Origin: Microthyrium microscopicum
Taxonomy: Eukaryota; Ascomycota; Dothideomycetes; Microthyriales; Microthyriaceae
DNA length: 64,000 nt
Assembly (NCBI GenBank): GCA_010405405.1
Contig: MU004235.1
Span: forward strand, 76,538-140,537
Direction: 5' to 3'
The stretch's first letter is position 1; each line of letters opens with the position of its first letter. This document shows, in pieces, positions 11,049 to 22,202 of the stretch. A program made the position numbers and the translations under genes. The notes beneath the pieces were generated by a model that searched no databases, had not been told where the DNA came from, and was given only the letters and a program-made list of their open reading frames with translations.

Positions 11049-12203
11049 TCATGCCGGTGTGAGAAGTGCTGGTGCGACAAGCACTGGTATGGGAAGTGCT
11101 GGTAATGCGGTCTTGGTTGCGCATTTATCCGCAGCACACCGAGCGCAAGCACAAACGAATCCCCAAATAGACTGCGTGTGCTTCCCTCGTTTCTCGGCCG
11201 GCATGTCATTCTCATCACCACCCAGGTAGCTGATGTTAAGTTGTTCGCCAGCCTTGATGTCGTGCCGAGCCCAGAAAGACCATTGTCTACCCTCGCGAGT
11301 CTTACTCACATTTGGTGAACAGGAATGGTTGAAGTAGCTGGCCTCTGGCCATACACCCCATCCGAAGAACTCGGATCCAGAATCGTCCAGACTTCGAATG
11401 CCGAATGCGTTGTGGGTGTCGTGAGCCACGATTTGATGGCAAACTGTCGGAGTGATAGATGGAAGTAGTTCCACTGGTAGTAAGCATAACAGATGCAGGT
11501 AGCTGTGAACATGTTGTCGAAGATGAAAAGCGCTCGAAAAGGGCGTCGTGTCGGCCGCCAAATCCAACAATGAAGTCCAAGCCGTCTGTCCCTTGCGGTC
11601 CAGCTCGCTAGTCGTCGCGGAGTGATGATGCGCCAGAGCTCCAGCAACCAGAAAGTAAAGAATATCCGGATGCGGACACACTCCAAGGGCAGCTTGCACC
11701 GCTCTCCGATGTGGTTTCGCATTCGATCCTTTCCGCGCCTGGTCGATGAAATGGGCAGTTCCTTCAATGGCCTCCCAAATGGCATCGATTTCTACTTTAC
11801 TCGGGCGGCGTGGATAGTCGCCCATGGAGATATCACCATCGCCGTCAGTGGGCTCGGCAGTGCCGTTGACGAGACCGCTTGATCCCATCTTGCCCGACTT
11901 GCGTTTGAGAAAAGCTTCTACAGATTCCCAGGCTTCCATGCCTAACTTACCTGTTGATATCTCCCAAGTCTCTTGACACTCGGTGCTACAGAAGGAGAAA
12001 TTGGTGGCTGTGTTCCGTACTTTGAGATTTCTGCCTCGCTCGTAGAGAAAACAGTTTGCGCATACTTCTCGTCGGTACTCGCGTTGGATTACTGCGAGTG
12101 AGGTGAAATCTGTGGCGAGGAGAGGTGTGTTTTTGGGCACATCTTTGGTTGCAAAAACACCTCTTCCGGCGTGAGCAGTTTGCGTTACTTCGAAGAGAGA
12201 CAT
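11049..12203 (-). CDS. SET-domain protein of the Set5/Set6/SMYD type with split SET and zinc finger
   Basis: This is a probable protein lysine methyltransferase, or a substrate-binding relative of one. It is a single exon of 384 residues. The N-terminal SET part (GRGVFATKDVPKNTPLL) is interrupted by a MYND-like zinc finger starting at CANCFLYERG and containing FCSTECQETW. The second SET half contains SYFNHSCSPNVS, the cofactor-binding NHSCxPN motif, and GEQLNISYLGG, which carries the catalytic-tyrosine region. A Cys-rich post-SET segment, FVCACARCAADKC, follows. An open frame continues 124 codons further 5', but the ATG at 12203 starts directly at the SET fold (MSLFEVTQTAHAGRGVFA) and was chosen. 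The histone or non-histone target is unknown. The MITE in the upstream region lies about 460 bp from this start. Confidence 0.85.
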   Translation of the reverse strand: MSLFEVTQTAHAGRGVFATKDVPKNTPLLATDFTSLAVIQREYRREVCANCFLYERGRNLKVRNTATNFSFCSTECQETWEISTGKLGMEAWESVEAFLKRKSGKMGSSGLVNGTAEPTDGDGDISMGDYPRRPSKVEIDAIWEAIEGTAHFIDQARKGSNAKPHRRAVQAALGVCPHPDILYFLVAGALAHHHSATTSELDRKGQTAWTSLLDLAADTTPFSSAFHLRQHVHSYLHLLCLLPVELLPSITPTVCHQIVAHDTHNAFGIRSLDDSGSEFFGWGVWPEASYFNHSCSPNVSKTREGRQWSFWARHDIKAGEQLNISYLGGDENDMPAEKRGKHTQSIWGFVCACARCAADKCATKTALPALPIPVLVAPALLTPA

Positions 12204-12662
12204 CTCAAAAGGAGTCTTGGTTAAGGAAAATGATACAAATGAGAGATGAGTCGGTGATATTACTACTCGATTGAACGAACGGAGAACGTTGTCATGCTCT
12301 GGTTGTGGTATTTGTTGCCGGAAAGATTGGTTTGTAGTTTTACCTAGATAAAATGAACATCGTACTGGAGGCGGTGAAATAGTCCAGATTGGACTGGTGA
12401 CTAGTGGCCATTTTAGTATAGCACCTCCTTGCAGGTGATGTCTTATTAGGTATTGGTGTACAACCAGTGAACCACGGTTGAGAGAGGAAAGGAAGAAAAG
12501 GAGAGAGTTGAAACATGAAGAACTTGAGTCAGTGGTGGGGCGGCTATCGCGGTTGCTGTAACGCGCTTGTGTCATTTAACATTTTGGCGAGGCAGGAGCA
12601 ATGCAATGAACCTGGTAGGCACGACCCAGACCAGAATACTCACTACGGAAGGAGCTACCAAT

Positions 12663-12972
12663 GGGGAGGGTTAGCAAACGAAATCGTGCAACATTTGTTT
12701 GCTCGTGTTCTAACCAAAAGCAGGTCTACTAGGCTTTTATAGCTCTAGCACATAACCTTATTTAATCCACAATCTATTTAGCCAAAGCCAGTCTTAACGG
12801 ACAAACCAATAATAAGCTATGAATCTCAGCGCTATACCTTTTCAAGGAGAAGTTTTTGAGAAGTTGCCACTAGACCTAAGGTCTAGCGGCAACTGCTCGA
12901 ATTCGTTTACTAGCTATCTTGAGTGAAGATCTACAAATGAATGTTGCAGAATTTCGTTTGCTAACCCTCCCC
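12663..12972. mobile_element. 310-bp MITE (non-autonomous DNA transposon) with near-perfect terminal inverted repeats
   Basis: The left end (from 12663) and the reverse complement of the right end (to 12972) share GGGGAGGGTTAGCAAACGAA and continue to about 43 bp with only four or so mismatches. The element is flanked on both sides by AAT (12660-12662 and 12973-12975), the likely target-site duplication. It has no coding capacity. The high similarity of the ends suggests fairly recent insertion. A 3-bp duplication hints at a PIF/Harbinger-like source, but the AAT target is not the classic TWA, so the superfamily is uncertain. A second copy was not seen in this window. Confidence 0.82.
12862..12894. 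repeat. 33-bp near-perfect palindrome inside the MITE
   Basis: The stretch begins AGTTGCC and ends GGCAACT, with the core CTAGACCTAAGGTCTAG. Over 33 bp, only one position in each arm and the centre base deviate from perfect dyad symmetry. It could extrude as a hairpin or be a binding site for a dimeric protein. It lies in the right half of the MITE. Confidence 0.75.
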
Positions 12973-13557
12973 AATACGCGGCTACGAGTAATACTCCAGA
13001 CAACACTCAACACCACATCGACACCAGATCTCTATCACCAAGGCATCTCAACATCTATCCGCTCCCCGATTCGCCTCTGTCCACCTGTCCTCGCTTCGGC
13101 TCCCGTGCACTCCCTATCCTACTCCTTACGGATACCTCAACACCATTTGCCTGGCCGAGGCTGGACATGCCGCAAATCAGCCTATCCTCCCCGAGTATAT
13201 AACTGGCCTGGAAATATACTCCGACATGACCTGTATCAATACTCAAGCAGGAATTTGAGTTTGGAATACAACTCTTTTTCGTTGGGTGGGGAGTTTGGTT
13301 GGTGTCGTGTCTGGATTTGGGAAATTTCTTAGAGCCTCAAGCTTGGGGAGCTTATGACGGCCGGAGTCATTTGAACTTTGATCCTTTTTGGCCTATTGTC
13401 GCTATTGTGGTATGAAACCTCAACTCTACCAAACTTTTCAACCACCAATATCAATACTCACCTTTCTCCAGACTTTAATTTAATCCCATTCCTCCCTCAA
13501 AATCTTCCGCTTTACAACCTTTTCTACAACTACCTTCCTCCATCATATCAAGTCAAG

Positions 13558-14811
13558 ATGCCTGCCGATGAAAAGAAAAAGTCTGCCGAGACTACTAAGC
13601 CAACGATCACGGACGAGGATCTTTTCCATATTGTGAGCGTCTGGCTAGTATAGGTCTCAGACATTTCTAACAGATATCAGGCTATACCAATATTCGACGA
13701 TGCCCTCTTCAACGTAATTCAGGAAATAGTCTCTGATGTTCATATATCTGAGAAGAAACTACGGATGCAATCAGCCGCCATTCAAGCTGAAGCTGTAGCT
13801 TTGACGTCCGCTCAACCATCAACTCCCTCTTCTGCCAATCCATCCTCTGCCACGAAGCCCACTGCCCCTCCGATTGCTACCGCACCACCCGCAGGCCAGT
13901 TCAATACTACAGCTGCAACATATGACAATGGAAAGGTCACTCTCAAGGGCAACCCGCTCAAACTACAAAGGGAAAACTTGTGCCCCTGCTGTAAGCTGCC
14001 ACGTCTTATGTTCCCAATAGTTGGAACCGGTTCTCGGGTACCAGAGGAAGTCAACCGTGAATATTGCAAGCTCCATCCGTTCATCAAGAAACCAGGCCAC
14101 GATATATACGGCAACCCGTTTCCAGTTGATACTGGCAAAACCACCAAGAAGGAACGCGAAGCCCTACGAAAGATTGAGCGCCAAGAGAAAGACAATACTC
14201 CTGGAAGCGCAGACACTGGCACTGCAGATGCTGAATCGACTGCCGGTGATCCGGGAGTAAAGAAACTCATGGCGGGTGGTAAGGGTGCTACTTACGTCCC
14301 ATGGCAAACCTGTCCAAGCTGCAAGCGCTCTCTGCTTATCACCAAATTCGCACAACATCTTGAGAAATGTTTAGGAATAGGAGGCCGCATGTCTAGAACG
14401 ACAGCTGCAGCACGTCTCTCCGGTCTCAACGGCAGTGTCGCAGGTAGCACCCAAGGCAGCCGAGTTGGCACCCCCACCCCATCGCAAGCTAATGGCAAAC
14501 GTGACGCTGAACCTGACAGCGACAAGGAAGACGGTCCACCTAAGAAGAAGGCCAGGAAGGAGAAGAAGGAGAAGAAAGAAAAAGACAAGGTGACCATCAA
14601 GCTCTTCAATAAGAATGGCAAAGCAGACGCCAGCAAACGTCTTCCCAAATCATCGGCTCTCAATGACAAGGACAAGTCTCGTACCGATCGCGAAAGCAGC
14701 CAAAAGCGCGATAGGGACGGTAGTGGTATTGACGATGCACCCGCCAAAAAGCTCAAAGTCAAGAAAGACGCCAACTCCGCCCTTCCTAGCATAACAGCCT
14801 CTGCCCAATAG
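13558..14811 (+). CDS. SGF11: SAGA-associated factor 11 (Sgf11)-like protein
   Basis: This is a probable subunit of the SAGA deubiquitinase module, which removes ubiquitin from histone H2B. Exons are 13558-13632 and 13681-14811 with a 48-nt intron, giving 401 residues. The N-terminal helix (FDDALFNVIQEIVSDVHISE) corresponds to the helix by which Sgf11 docks to the module. The zinc finger is TCPSCKRSLLITKFAQHLEK followed by Cys, the C-x2-C-x-n-H-x3-C Sgf11 pattern, and then GGRMSR. An earlier Cys-rich part (LCPCCKLPRLMFP, EYCKLHPFIKKPGHDIYGNP) and a long lysine-rich disordered tail make it much longer than the roughly 100-residue yeast protein, as is usual for Pezizomycotina. The start is the first ATG that gives the docking helix. 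Confidence 0.83.
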
Positions 14812-16314
14812 TCCAACCAATCCTCTCTCGGCTTCGACTAACCTCTACATCATCCTGAGGCTCATCATTCGTCCCGTCCGGTAACGACCATACCCAACAC
14901 CTATACAACACGATTTGCATATACACGGCGTTGGACTGGCGTTTGAAAATGTCATGGCATTTTCTTATTCTTTTTGCTTTCTTCGATCTGCTTTGTTGCA
15001 TGTGTCCACTCCATGGACCCGACTGGTGCGATATGCGTCTTGTTGTTGTCACATTTGCTTCTGGGACATGTTGAATAGTTCCTGAATTGAGACTGGCTTT
15101 CGAAGCCCTTGTGTGACAACTAGATACCTGGACTCCTCTAGGTTCAATTGTATACTTATTTGTTTGGTTAATGTGTGCTTCGACCAGATATGTAACATGA
15201 TATGTTCGTGTGACCCTCGTGTCAACCTAAGGCTCTATTCTAGAGTACTGTACATGATAGCAATATGTCAGCTGCTTTCATCAAATCTCATGGGGACCAT
15301 TAACATCAATAAAATACTACGTCCAGGCACTCTCATGCCTTGCATCCGCCCGATCGCTCGGGTTCGCCAACCACTACACATAGATCTCATTTAGAATCCT
15401 GGTCAGGATACATACCGGCCCGCCCATCCCTGAGACTCTACCAATGTGTCTTCTCTTCTGTTCTCCTCCAATCGGTTCGTAAGCTGATGAGGTTGAAGGT
15501 GAGCGCATCTTTTCAATTGTAGCTACAAGCTCAACGCTGTTCTAACATCTGAAAGAGTTCTGTTATCGATTTTCACTCATAACCGGTTCACCGCCGTGGA
15601 GGGCGTAAAGTAAACCGCTGGCATCTACCGATATACCAGCCAGCGTTGCCCTACAGATACTGGATCTAGCCATGGCGTAGTGCTCAGTGCAGCAACTCAT
15701 TATTGCGTACGATTTTTAATTCAGCTTTGCGTCACAAAAGATTCAGAAGGAACCAGTCAGTGCTCTGAGGCTTGTCACTAGATTTAGAGTAATGCCGAAC
15801 TGGTGCTGTACCTGGTATTACATCTTTTGAGTCTAAGGGCCCGTCTAAGCTTGAATTGGTAGATCTCAACCTCAAAAGCGTTAATCTGACTCGATTCAGC
15901 CTCAACAAAGCACGAAAGCGAAGTCTCCAATGGAGATCTACGATCCGTGAACTCTGATCTCCGAATAGAAGGCCCGCAATCGTAAGCTAAATCTCGTTGT
16001 ACCTGAGCCCTGAAAGCCAATTGCTAGTGACATATCCCATGTCACTGATCGTTTATTACTATCCACAAGCCAGATTTGGTGGGATTTGACGTTGAATCTC
16101 CTCGCTCATTCTTAGGGCTGAAGTGGCTAATTCCTTGAACCTTTACAGGTAATTATCATGGGCAAATCAACAAGGCTTGACGAGTACGAAGAATCCAGGT
16201 ACATAAATCAACTCGATTGCCCCACGAAAGCACCTTTACGAAAGCTGACTTCCAGCTCAAACCCTTTTCAGCACATACACTCTGCCGTGGTTTAGGTCTT
16301 CTCATACGGAAAGA
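14812..16314. other. Intergenic stretch
   Basis: About 1.5 kb between two plus-strand genes. Short open frames occur on both strands (for example minus 15784-16020) but none has a motif, signal peptide or splice pattern. Nothing was recognised. Confidence 0.4.
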
Positions 16315-16884
16315 ATGAAGCTCTTTCTACTTCCACTTCTTTTCCTCTTTGGGGGTTCCATTGCGACCCCCGTGCCGCCAACCACAAAACAACCTCCAAA
16401 GGCACAGGATACACCAACAATGGTCAAAGAAGCATGGACCTCCGTCGGGAATGCTTACAAACAACTCGAAGATGCCGTCAAGGGAATCAGACCTACCAAA
16501 GGCGGTGTAACTGCCAGTTATGTTCCTCGAGCACATGAGAATCTTATGTTCACTCTTCAAAACACAATGAACTCTGTGCGAGGTCTTAAACCTGTTGGGA
16601 TTGGCGAAGCTGCGCTGGGACTCACATTGCCAGCATACAATCTCAGGTCAATCGAAATCCAGGCTATCACCACCATCAGGAACTCCAAACCAATCGTAGT
16701 CCAGGCTGGTGAGCGCGAGACTTTCCGCACGGCATTGGTGGACCAGTTTGCATATCATAGACTCTGGTCGGATACTTTCAAAGCGCTTGTTCCGACTTCT
16801 CCTCAGCAAAGTTTCGGGCAAGGGTTCACGGATGGAGTTCTTGACGCATATACCAAGACCATTGCAGATTATAGCTTTGATTGA
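16315..16884 (+). CDS. Secreted protein resembling hydrophobic surface binding protein A (HsbA)
   Basis: A single exon of 189 residues. A clear signal peptide (MKLFLLPLLFLFGGSIATP) is followed by a Pro/Lys-rich stretch and then an all-helical domain without cysteines. The pattern of the second half (AITTIRNSKPIVVQAG, then a long helix, DTFKALVP, and a last helix ending in TIADY) resembles HsbA and the related wall galactomannoproteins. HsbA coats hydrophobic surfaces and recruits cutinase-like esterases. The assignment rests on remembered helix spacing and not on a diagnostic motif, so another small helical secreted family is possible. Being a secreted protein is well supported. Confidence 0.65.
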   Translation: MKLFLLPLLFLFGGSIATPVPPTTKQPPKAQDTPTMVKEAWTSVGNAYKQLEDAVKGIRPTKGGVTASYVPRAHENLMFTLQNTMNSVRGLKPVGIGEAALGLTLPAYNLRSIEIQAITTIRNSKPIVVQAGERETFRTALVDQFAYHRLWSDTFKALVPTSPQQSFGQGFTDGVLDAYTKTIADYSFD

Positions 16885-17897
16885 ACGATGGGGCCAACAT
16901 TGCTACGAATGAAGGAGAAGGATGGGGAAGGTCACTCAGCCGAATCAGTACTGAGCAGGATAAACTTGTATAACAGAAGGAAGTCATTGCAGTCTAGACA
17001 CCTAATATAATAAATCATTTAAACCATTTTCTTGCGGCCGTTGGAGGACTGCTCTCTTAAATCCAAGTACATCTCAAGAAAGTGTTCATTGGCCAGAAAT
17101 ATTGCAATTCGAGTAACTGGTAAACCTCGTAGATATCGAATTCCCAGGAAGATCAAACTTCCAGTTCCCTTCAACACTCAACGAATCATCCAGATCTTCA
17201 CATCACATGAGTGTGCAACTTCAATCCTTCACACTCACAAATCACATCATAGCCCTAATCGGAAAGTATCGAGACATATATTCGACTTCGACGCTCGTGT
17301 TAGCAAGCCGTTTAGTTTGTCTATCATGTCTCTTCTCCTAAAAAGTACATGAGAGGTTAGCAAATTATATTGACCGGCAGGGATTGACCGACAAGGAGTA
17401 GTACGGGAGAGATATGAACGATCTATAAAAGGCCCGAATAACAATCTTTAAATCGTAGACAGGGCTTTGTTGATAGCTCTTTATCCAATGATCTTGTGAA
17501 TGTCTAGATCGAACTCGTGGGGAATATTGCGCATTGCCCTATAATTTCACCCACCGCCCGACGTGCAAGATGTTCCTAAACAGGTAAGTTGATGTAATTT
17601 TGCTAAAGTCAAGGGCGATTTAACTTTTCTTCTTGTAATAGAGGGCCGATGTCGTGTATTGACGCAAGCTGGACTGTCAGAAGTGAAGGCACGGCAGTTT
17701 AGGGGATGAAGAATTATATTTTGTGGTTAGTGCCATTGAAAAAGTCAACTGGATCTCCAAACCTGGGTGCTATCATATATGATGGCGCATATCCCATTAG
17801 CTTGACTTCTACTCCTGTACGTTTAACACCAAGTCGGCAACATTAGTGGTGCTTCTTTGCATGTCCCCTACCTCCTACGTACCAGATTGGAGCTACG
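16885..17897. other. Intergenic stretch
   Basis: About 1 kb between the convergent HsbA-like gene and the F-box gene. A 106-codon plus frame at 17032-17352 lacks any motif. Nothing was recognised. Confidence 0.4.
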
Positions 17898-19851
17898 TCA
17901 ATCATCCCAAGTCTGTATCGGGCTAATCAAACTTGCCTCAATGGTATGGCCACTAGAGAGAACTTCAGGATCATCATTCCACACGACATCCTCATACCTC
18001 AAAGACACTCCGAGCGGCTCTAGTAGGTCGCGCCATGGCTGCAACCCGAGTTGTTCTTGACCAGGTTTGTACATTTTCAACAGTTGTCCGCTGAAGTTGG
18101 TTCGAACGCGGAAGTGGATTCTGCGCAAGGATGGAAGTAATGCCCGGTTCTGCGGCAAATCGCCTACAAGACAGTCAAGAAGCCGATGGTTAGCCCATGC
18201 AAGAGCTATGCGTACAACCTGAATGGATGAGGGAAGAATGGCGGTGAGAGGACGAGGCATGTAACGTTGTCGTCCACAGAAATGTCGTGAATCCTGTACG
18301 GGTTGCAGGATACCCAGGTTCATCTCCAGATGTGTGAGATGTTTGAATTGCTTGAAATCAAGTACGAGCTCGTCGACGTCTATCCAGTGGTCCTCAATTG
18401 GGTGTCTATGGCCTACGGCCAGGTGCTTTAGGTTCATTGGCATTACTTCAGAGTCGAAGTTCAAAAGAGAACGAATCGGGATAGAGTATGTCATAGGGTA
18501 TGTATGTTATGCGGCCGCCGCGCCTAGAGTCTTGCCAATCAAGCAATTTCTTTTTGTTCTCGGGGGTCTTATGACTTTTGCCCCTGAGACAATCGGTTGG
18601 CTTTATGTCCCTGGGAAATTCCAAGACGAGTGACTGGAGTGATGGGAGCCGATTCATAAGTTTGTGGAGCTCATTTGGATTTACACAACTCTTTCTCAAG
18701 ACAAGCTGCTTGAGGTTTGCGTTCTTGCTGCCAGCGACTGTTCCGGAGTAAATGGTATCGTCCAAGGGCCAAAGAAGTTTGGAAGTGCTATCTCGATGAC
18801 AGAATAATCCATCAACCTTGAGTATCTCCAAAGCAGGCAACTTGATCAATGTTCCGACAGTGTCCATAGGAATTGAGCCACCTTGTAATATTTTGAGACG
18901 CTTGATTTTAGCAAAGGTGATACAGCCACCGTCAAGACCGAGAAGTCCAAGGAATGCTTGAACGCAAGTGCTATATGGCTTGGGATAGTAACAGTTCCAT
19001 TGCACGAAAACGATTTCCTCCAAGTTTGGTAGAGATAGCAACGTGAAGAACGAGAAGAGTTCATTAACCGAGATCCAGTCCCATTTATTGATTTTGTCTG
19101 GCATTTGATACACCCTGGAATCCAGGATTGCTCGCAAGTACTGTATTACTCTCGGCTTCGGTAGACGCTCTTGCGGCTTCGAGTATTCAGTGATGAAATG
19201 CAACATTTCTGTTTTCAGCCATGGCCATTGAGTCAGAACATCAGACATGTCACTGGATTTGATGTTCCGATCTCGCTGCCCGTAGTCTCCTATGAAGGCA
19301 TTAGTGTAAGACTAGGTATTCCAAAGTGTTATGTGTCGCATATTTATATGCGCTCGAATGATACCGTTCTCCCGTTACAATGAAACTGGCAACAGTGATA
19401 TGACAGCCAAGGCGTACCAAGTATCCAATGCACCCTGGATTACTGTATGCCATGGGAAATATGGAGAGAAACATGCGAAGAAGTCTGACAAGTAATCTAA
19501 AAACAAGGCGTTCTTACTTTCAACATTTTCTACCTTTATTGCGTTGACGTAGCGATACAACCATTTCCGTAACTTTGAAGGTGCTTTCAATGCCTGTGAG
19601 AATACTTCCAGTGAATAGTGGTTGCTCAGGAAAGCGTTAGAATAGGCACCTCGAAATCCAGAATGTGGCGACGCTCGCCAAAAGCGAATACAACTTTGAT
19701 GCTCTTCAATCAAATCAGCCCCAATTTCAAAGACAGATCTGCATGAGAGCACAAGGGCCCCAAAGTCATGAAGGTTCTCACGGCTGTATTTCAATATAAT
19801 GATTATGAGCTCATCAGGTAGGCTCAATAGTCCCACAGTGAAACTCATCAT
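17898..19851 (-). pseudogene. F-box protein with LRR-like C-terminal part; reading frame appears broken near 18.5 kb
   Basis: The N-terminus carries an F-box (LLSLPDELIIIILKYSRENL) that would bind Skp1 in an SCF ubiquitin ligase. A long region with leucine-rich spacing follows (LPNLEEIVFVQW, LPALEILKVDGL, NLKQLVLRKSCV, LPSLQSLVLEFPRD). A possible model joins 19851-19434 to 19289-18448 across a 144-nt intron with a weak GTGCAT donor. That frame then ends at 18448, while matching LRR-like sequence (MNLKHLAVGH, FKHLTHLEMNLGI, LPSLRRIHFRVR) continues in another frame from 18494 to 17898. No convincing intron joins the two parts, so a frameshift is the simplest reading. A missed non-canonical intron is the alternative. 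An upstream extension of the open frame to 20133 is not needed. Confidence 0.55.
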
Positions 19852-20202
19852 GAGATGTTTGAAGAAATGTTGGTTTTCGAGGGCCGTAGATGAGGATGAC
19901 AAGTTGACATATCGGTAGTTGCGAATGAGGAATTTAGGGCCACGACAACTGAGTCGCCCCGCCCCCATTGGTGCAGCGATAGGCAAGAATAGGCAGGACA
20001 TGCGTGCACGCAGTACTGAGCCATGCAGGGAGAACAAGAGGGGATTTACACGGCAGTGAGCAAACACAATATCTTTGAGCTCCAGACAACCACCACTACT
20101 CCATTCGCAAGCCAAACTAAAGTCCACGACCAAGATCCAGAACCAGCTTGCATTACTCTAATGCCTTGCTAGAGGTTGCTGTTCTTCACTGGCACGTAAG
20201 AG
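19852..20202. other. Shared upstream region of two divergent F-box genes
   Basis: About 350 bp. An open minus frame from the left gene extends into it, but the F-box start at 19851 makes this unnecessary. No regulatory motif was identified. Confidence 0.35.
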
Positions 20203-22202
20203 ATGCTTGTCTCTGTAATGGAAGGCCTCCCAGTCGAACTACTTCTTAATATTTTCGAGGTCGTAGCAAACTCTCACAGACCCTCTATTCGAGACATTGC
20301 ACTGGTCAACAAAGGATTTTATACCATTGCCGCGCGATTCCTCTATTACACAGTTCGAATCAACATACAAGACGAAGAACGTTTCTCGAACATTGTTCAT
20401 TCCATCTCCCCCGTTATTATTCAAAACATACGTTGTTTGGTTATAGAGCAGCCTAATGATTCAGAATGCTATAGGCTACATGAAGAAATGCTAGGAGATA
20501 AATTGTGCAAGCTCTCTACATATCCAAAGCACACGAAGCCTATCACCGGGAATGCGTACTTTCCAACAACTCCGTCACCGAAACCTGGAAATCGTAGTCC
20601 AACCCCAATCGAAGCGAACCTCTGTTTGAATGGAATCAATAAGGACCCTCAGCGGAGTGTTGTTCACTCAATCGCGAGTTTGATCGAGGAGATACCAAGA
20701 CTTCAAGATCTGATATTTGCATGCCCCATGCAGTTACCCCCTTCGATTTTGTTCGCAATACACGCTCATCACCGCAATTGTCGCCTTCAGCTCCATGGCT
20801 TCGACTTTCGCGCCTTCCGCCCAAATAGACTAGACCCATATGACCTGATGCTTGCATCCTCGCCATGTCTCTTTGACATCATGACCGACCCAACAGACTG
20901 GGTTTTCGAGAGTGAACTTCGGCAATATTTACGAGAAGTCTTGACAGATTTCTTATCGGTATTTGCACCAAATCTTCAAGAACTAACTTTGATGTATGGT
21001 AACTCTTCTAAGAAGGTTCCCCTACTGATCTCTAGTGTACCATGGATGGGCTTCAAGTCGTTGAATATTGTAGATGTACCACTACGCACTTCGACTACTG
21101 CCTCTTTATGAAGCTTGACTCTGGACTCAGCGCTACAATTCGATGATTGGATTCGAGCCACTAACACTGCACTGCTTCAAGCATTTAAGAACCTACGAAA
21201 TCCAATCAAGAAATATCAGATCAGCTCCCTTTCGAAATGCGATCTCTCTTCCGTAAAGGAACTATGTCTTGCCTTGTAGGATTCACATACAATTATCGAG
21301 GAAGCAAGCGACTACTTTGACGTTTTTTCTTCCTTCCTGCGCAAACTTCCGCCGCTCAGCACACTGAATCTTACCCGGGGTATACGTCGTAATGTTGCGT
21401 ACACACTCATGGAGCATCACGGCGAAGCACCGACATACCTCTGCCTGATTACATCCAGGAATCCCAAGAACATGGTCTTCACGGTTAACGCCGTCAACAT
21501 GTTACGAAAAGCATGCCCAAATCTCGAAATACAGCACCTCGTCGTTCCACGATCACAAGGTGACGCAGAAGAAGTCACCATGTACAAGGCTCTAGGTGGG
21601 TTTCCTCGCGTACACACGCTACATATTATTCCAGATGCCTCTCACTTTTACCACTGGACGCACTGGTATAGAGACTATTTCCCAACACAAGGCAACGTTT
21701 TCGAGCTTCAGCCAGAACTACTCAGATTTGACGAATTCGGTGTTCAGTTCTTTCCACCACCAGGATCTTGGCGCTCACTTTGCAATGGAAATATCCGCAA
21801 TGCTCTGATCAATAGCGCCTGGGACGAACATCTCGCAAGATCCGTTTCACTACTATATCGAGTGGAAAGTCACTTCGATCAATTAAGCTCAAAACGTTGA
21901 TGTTACAGGCCAGATCTATTATTTCTGACGAGGAAATTGGCGCTGTTCTAGCGCATATGGTAGGCCATTGGCGAGTTGAGCGTTGCCCAAGCGATGACCG
22001 TCCAAATGAGCTTCTAGTGATAGAGATGGAGAAAGCCGCAAGAGGAATCAACGCAAAACCTTGTCCTGATGAACTAGACAGCAATCTAAAAGCAGTGTTT
22101 CGCAGGATTTGGCCTGGACATGGGGAAGAGCCGGGAGCTTGGCGTAAAGATTGGCATAGTCTTCCTCTCAGTGAAGCCCAGTATGTTAAAACGCTCCCTT
22201 GA
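20203..22202 (+). pseudogene. Decayed F-box family gene
   Basis: The frame opens with an F-box (MEGLPVELLLNIFEVV, then IRDIALVNKGFYTIAARFLY) and continues as a typical fungal F-box protein with helix/LRR-like spacing (IPRLQDLIFACP, APNLQELTLMYG). It meets an in-frame TGA at 21109-21111 and a TAG near 21278, yet the same frame keeps coding for plausible sequence (LTLDSALQFDDWIRAT, KLPPLSTLNLTRGI, CPNLEIQHLVVP) up to 21900. The last about 300 bp (GAVLAHMVGHWRVERC, PDELDSNLKAVFRRIWPG) lie in another frame. No intron fits around either stop while keeping phase. I infer a pseudogene of a protein of about 650 residues, fairly young because long open stretches remain. Confidence 0.65.

Larger units (their letters stand above)
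12204..13557. other. Divergent promoter region between SET gene and SGF11
   Basis: About 1.35 kb containing a MITE, listed separately, plus pyrimidine-rich sequence just before SGF11. A 137-codon plus frame (12919-13332) starts inside the transposon and has no recognisable product. Confidence 0.5.

Noticed and set aside
12919-13332. 137-codon plus frame near the MITE
   Set aside because: It begins inside the transposon end and has no domain, signal peptide or homology I can recall.
17032-17352. 106-codon plus frame
   Set aside because: Low-complexity basic sequence with no motif, in a 3' intergenic stretch between convergent genes.
21075-21129. Intron that would remove the first stop of the F-box gene
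   Set aside because: A GTACCA...CTCAG segment exists, but its 55-nt length shifts the frame relative to the continuing coding sequence.
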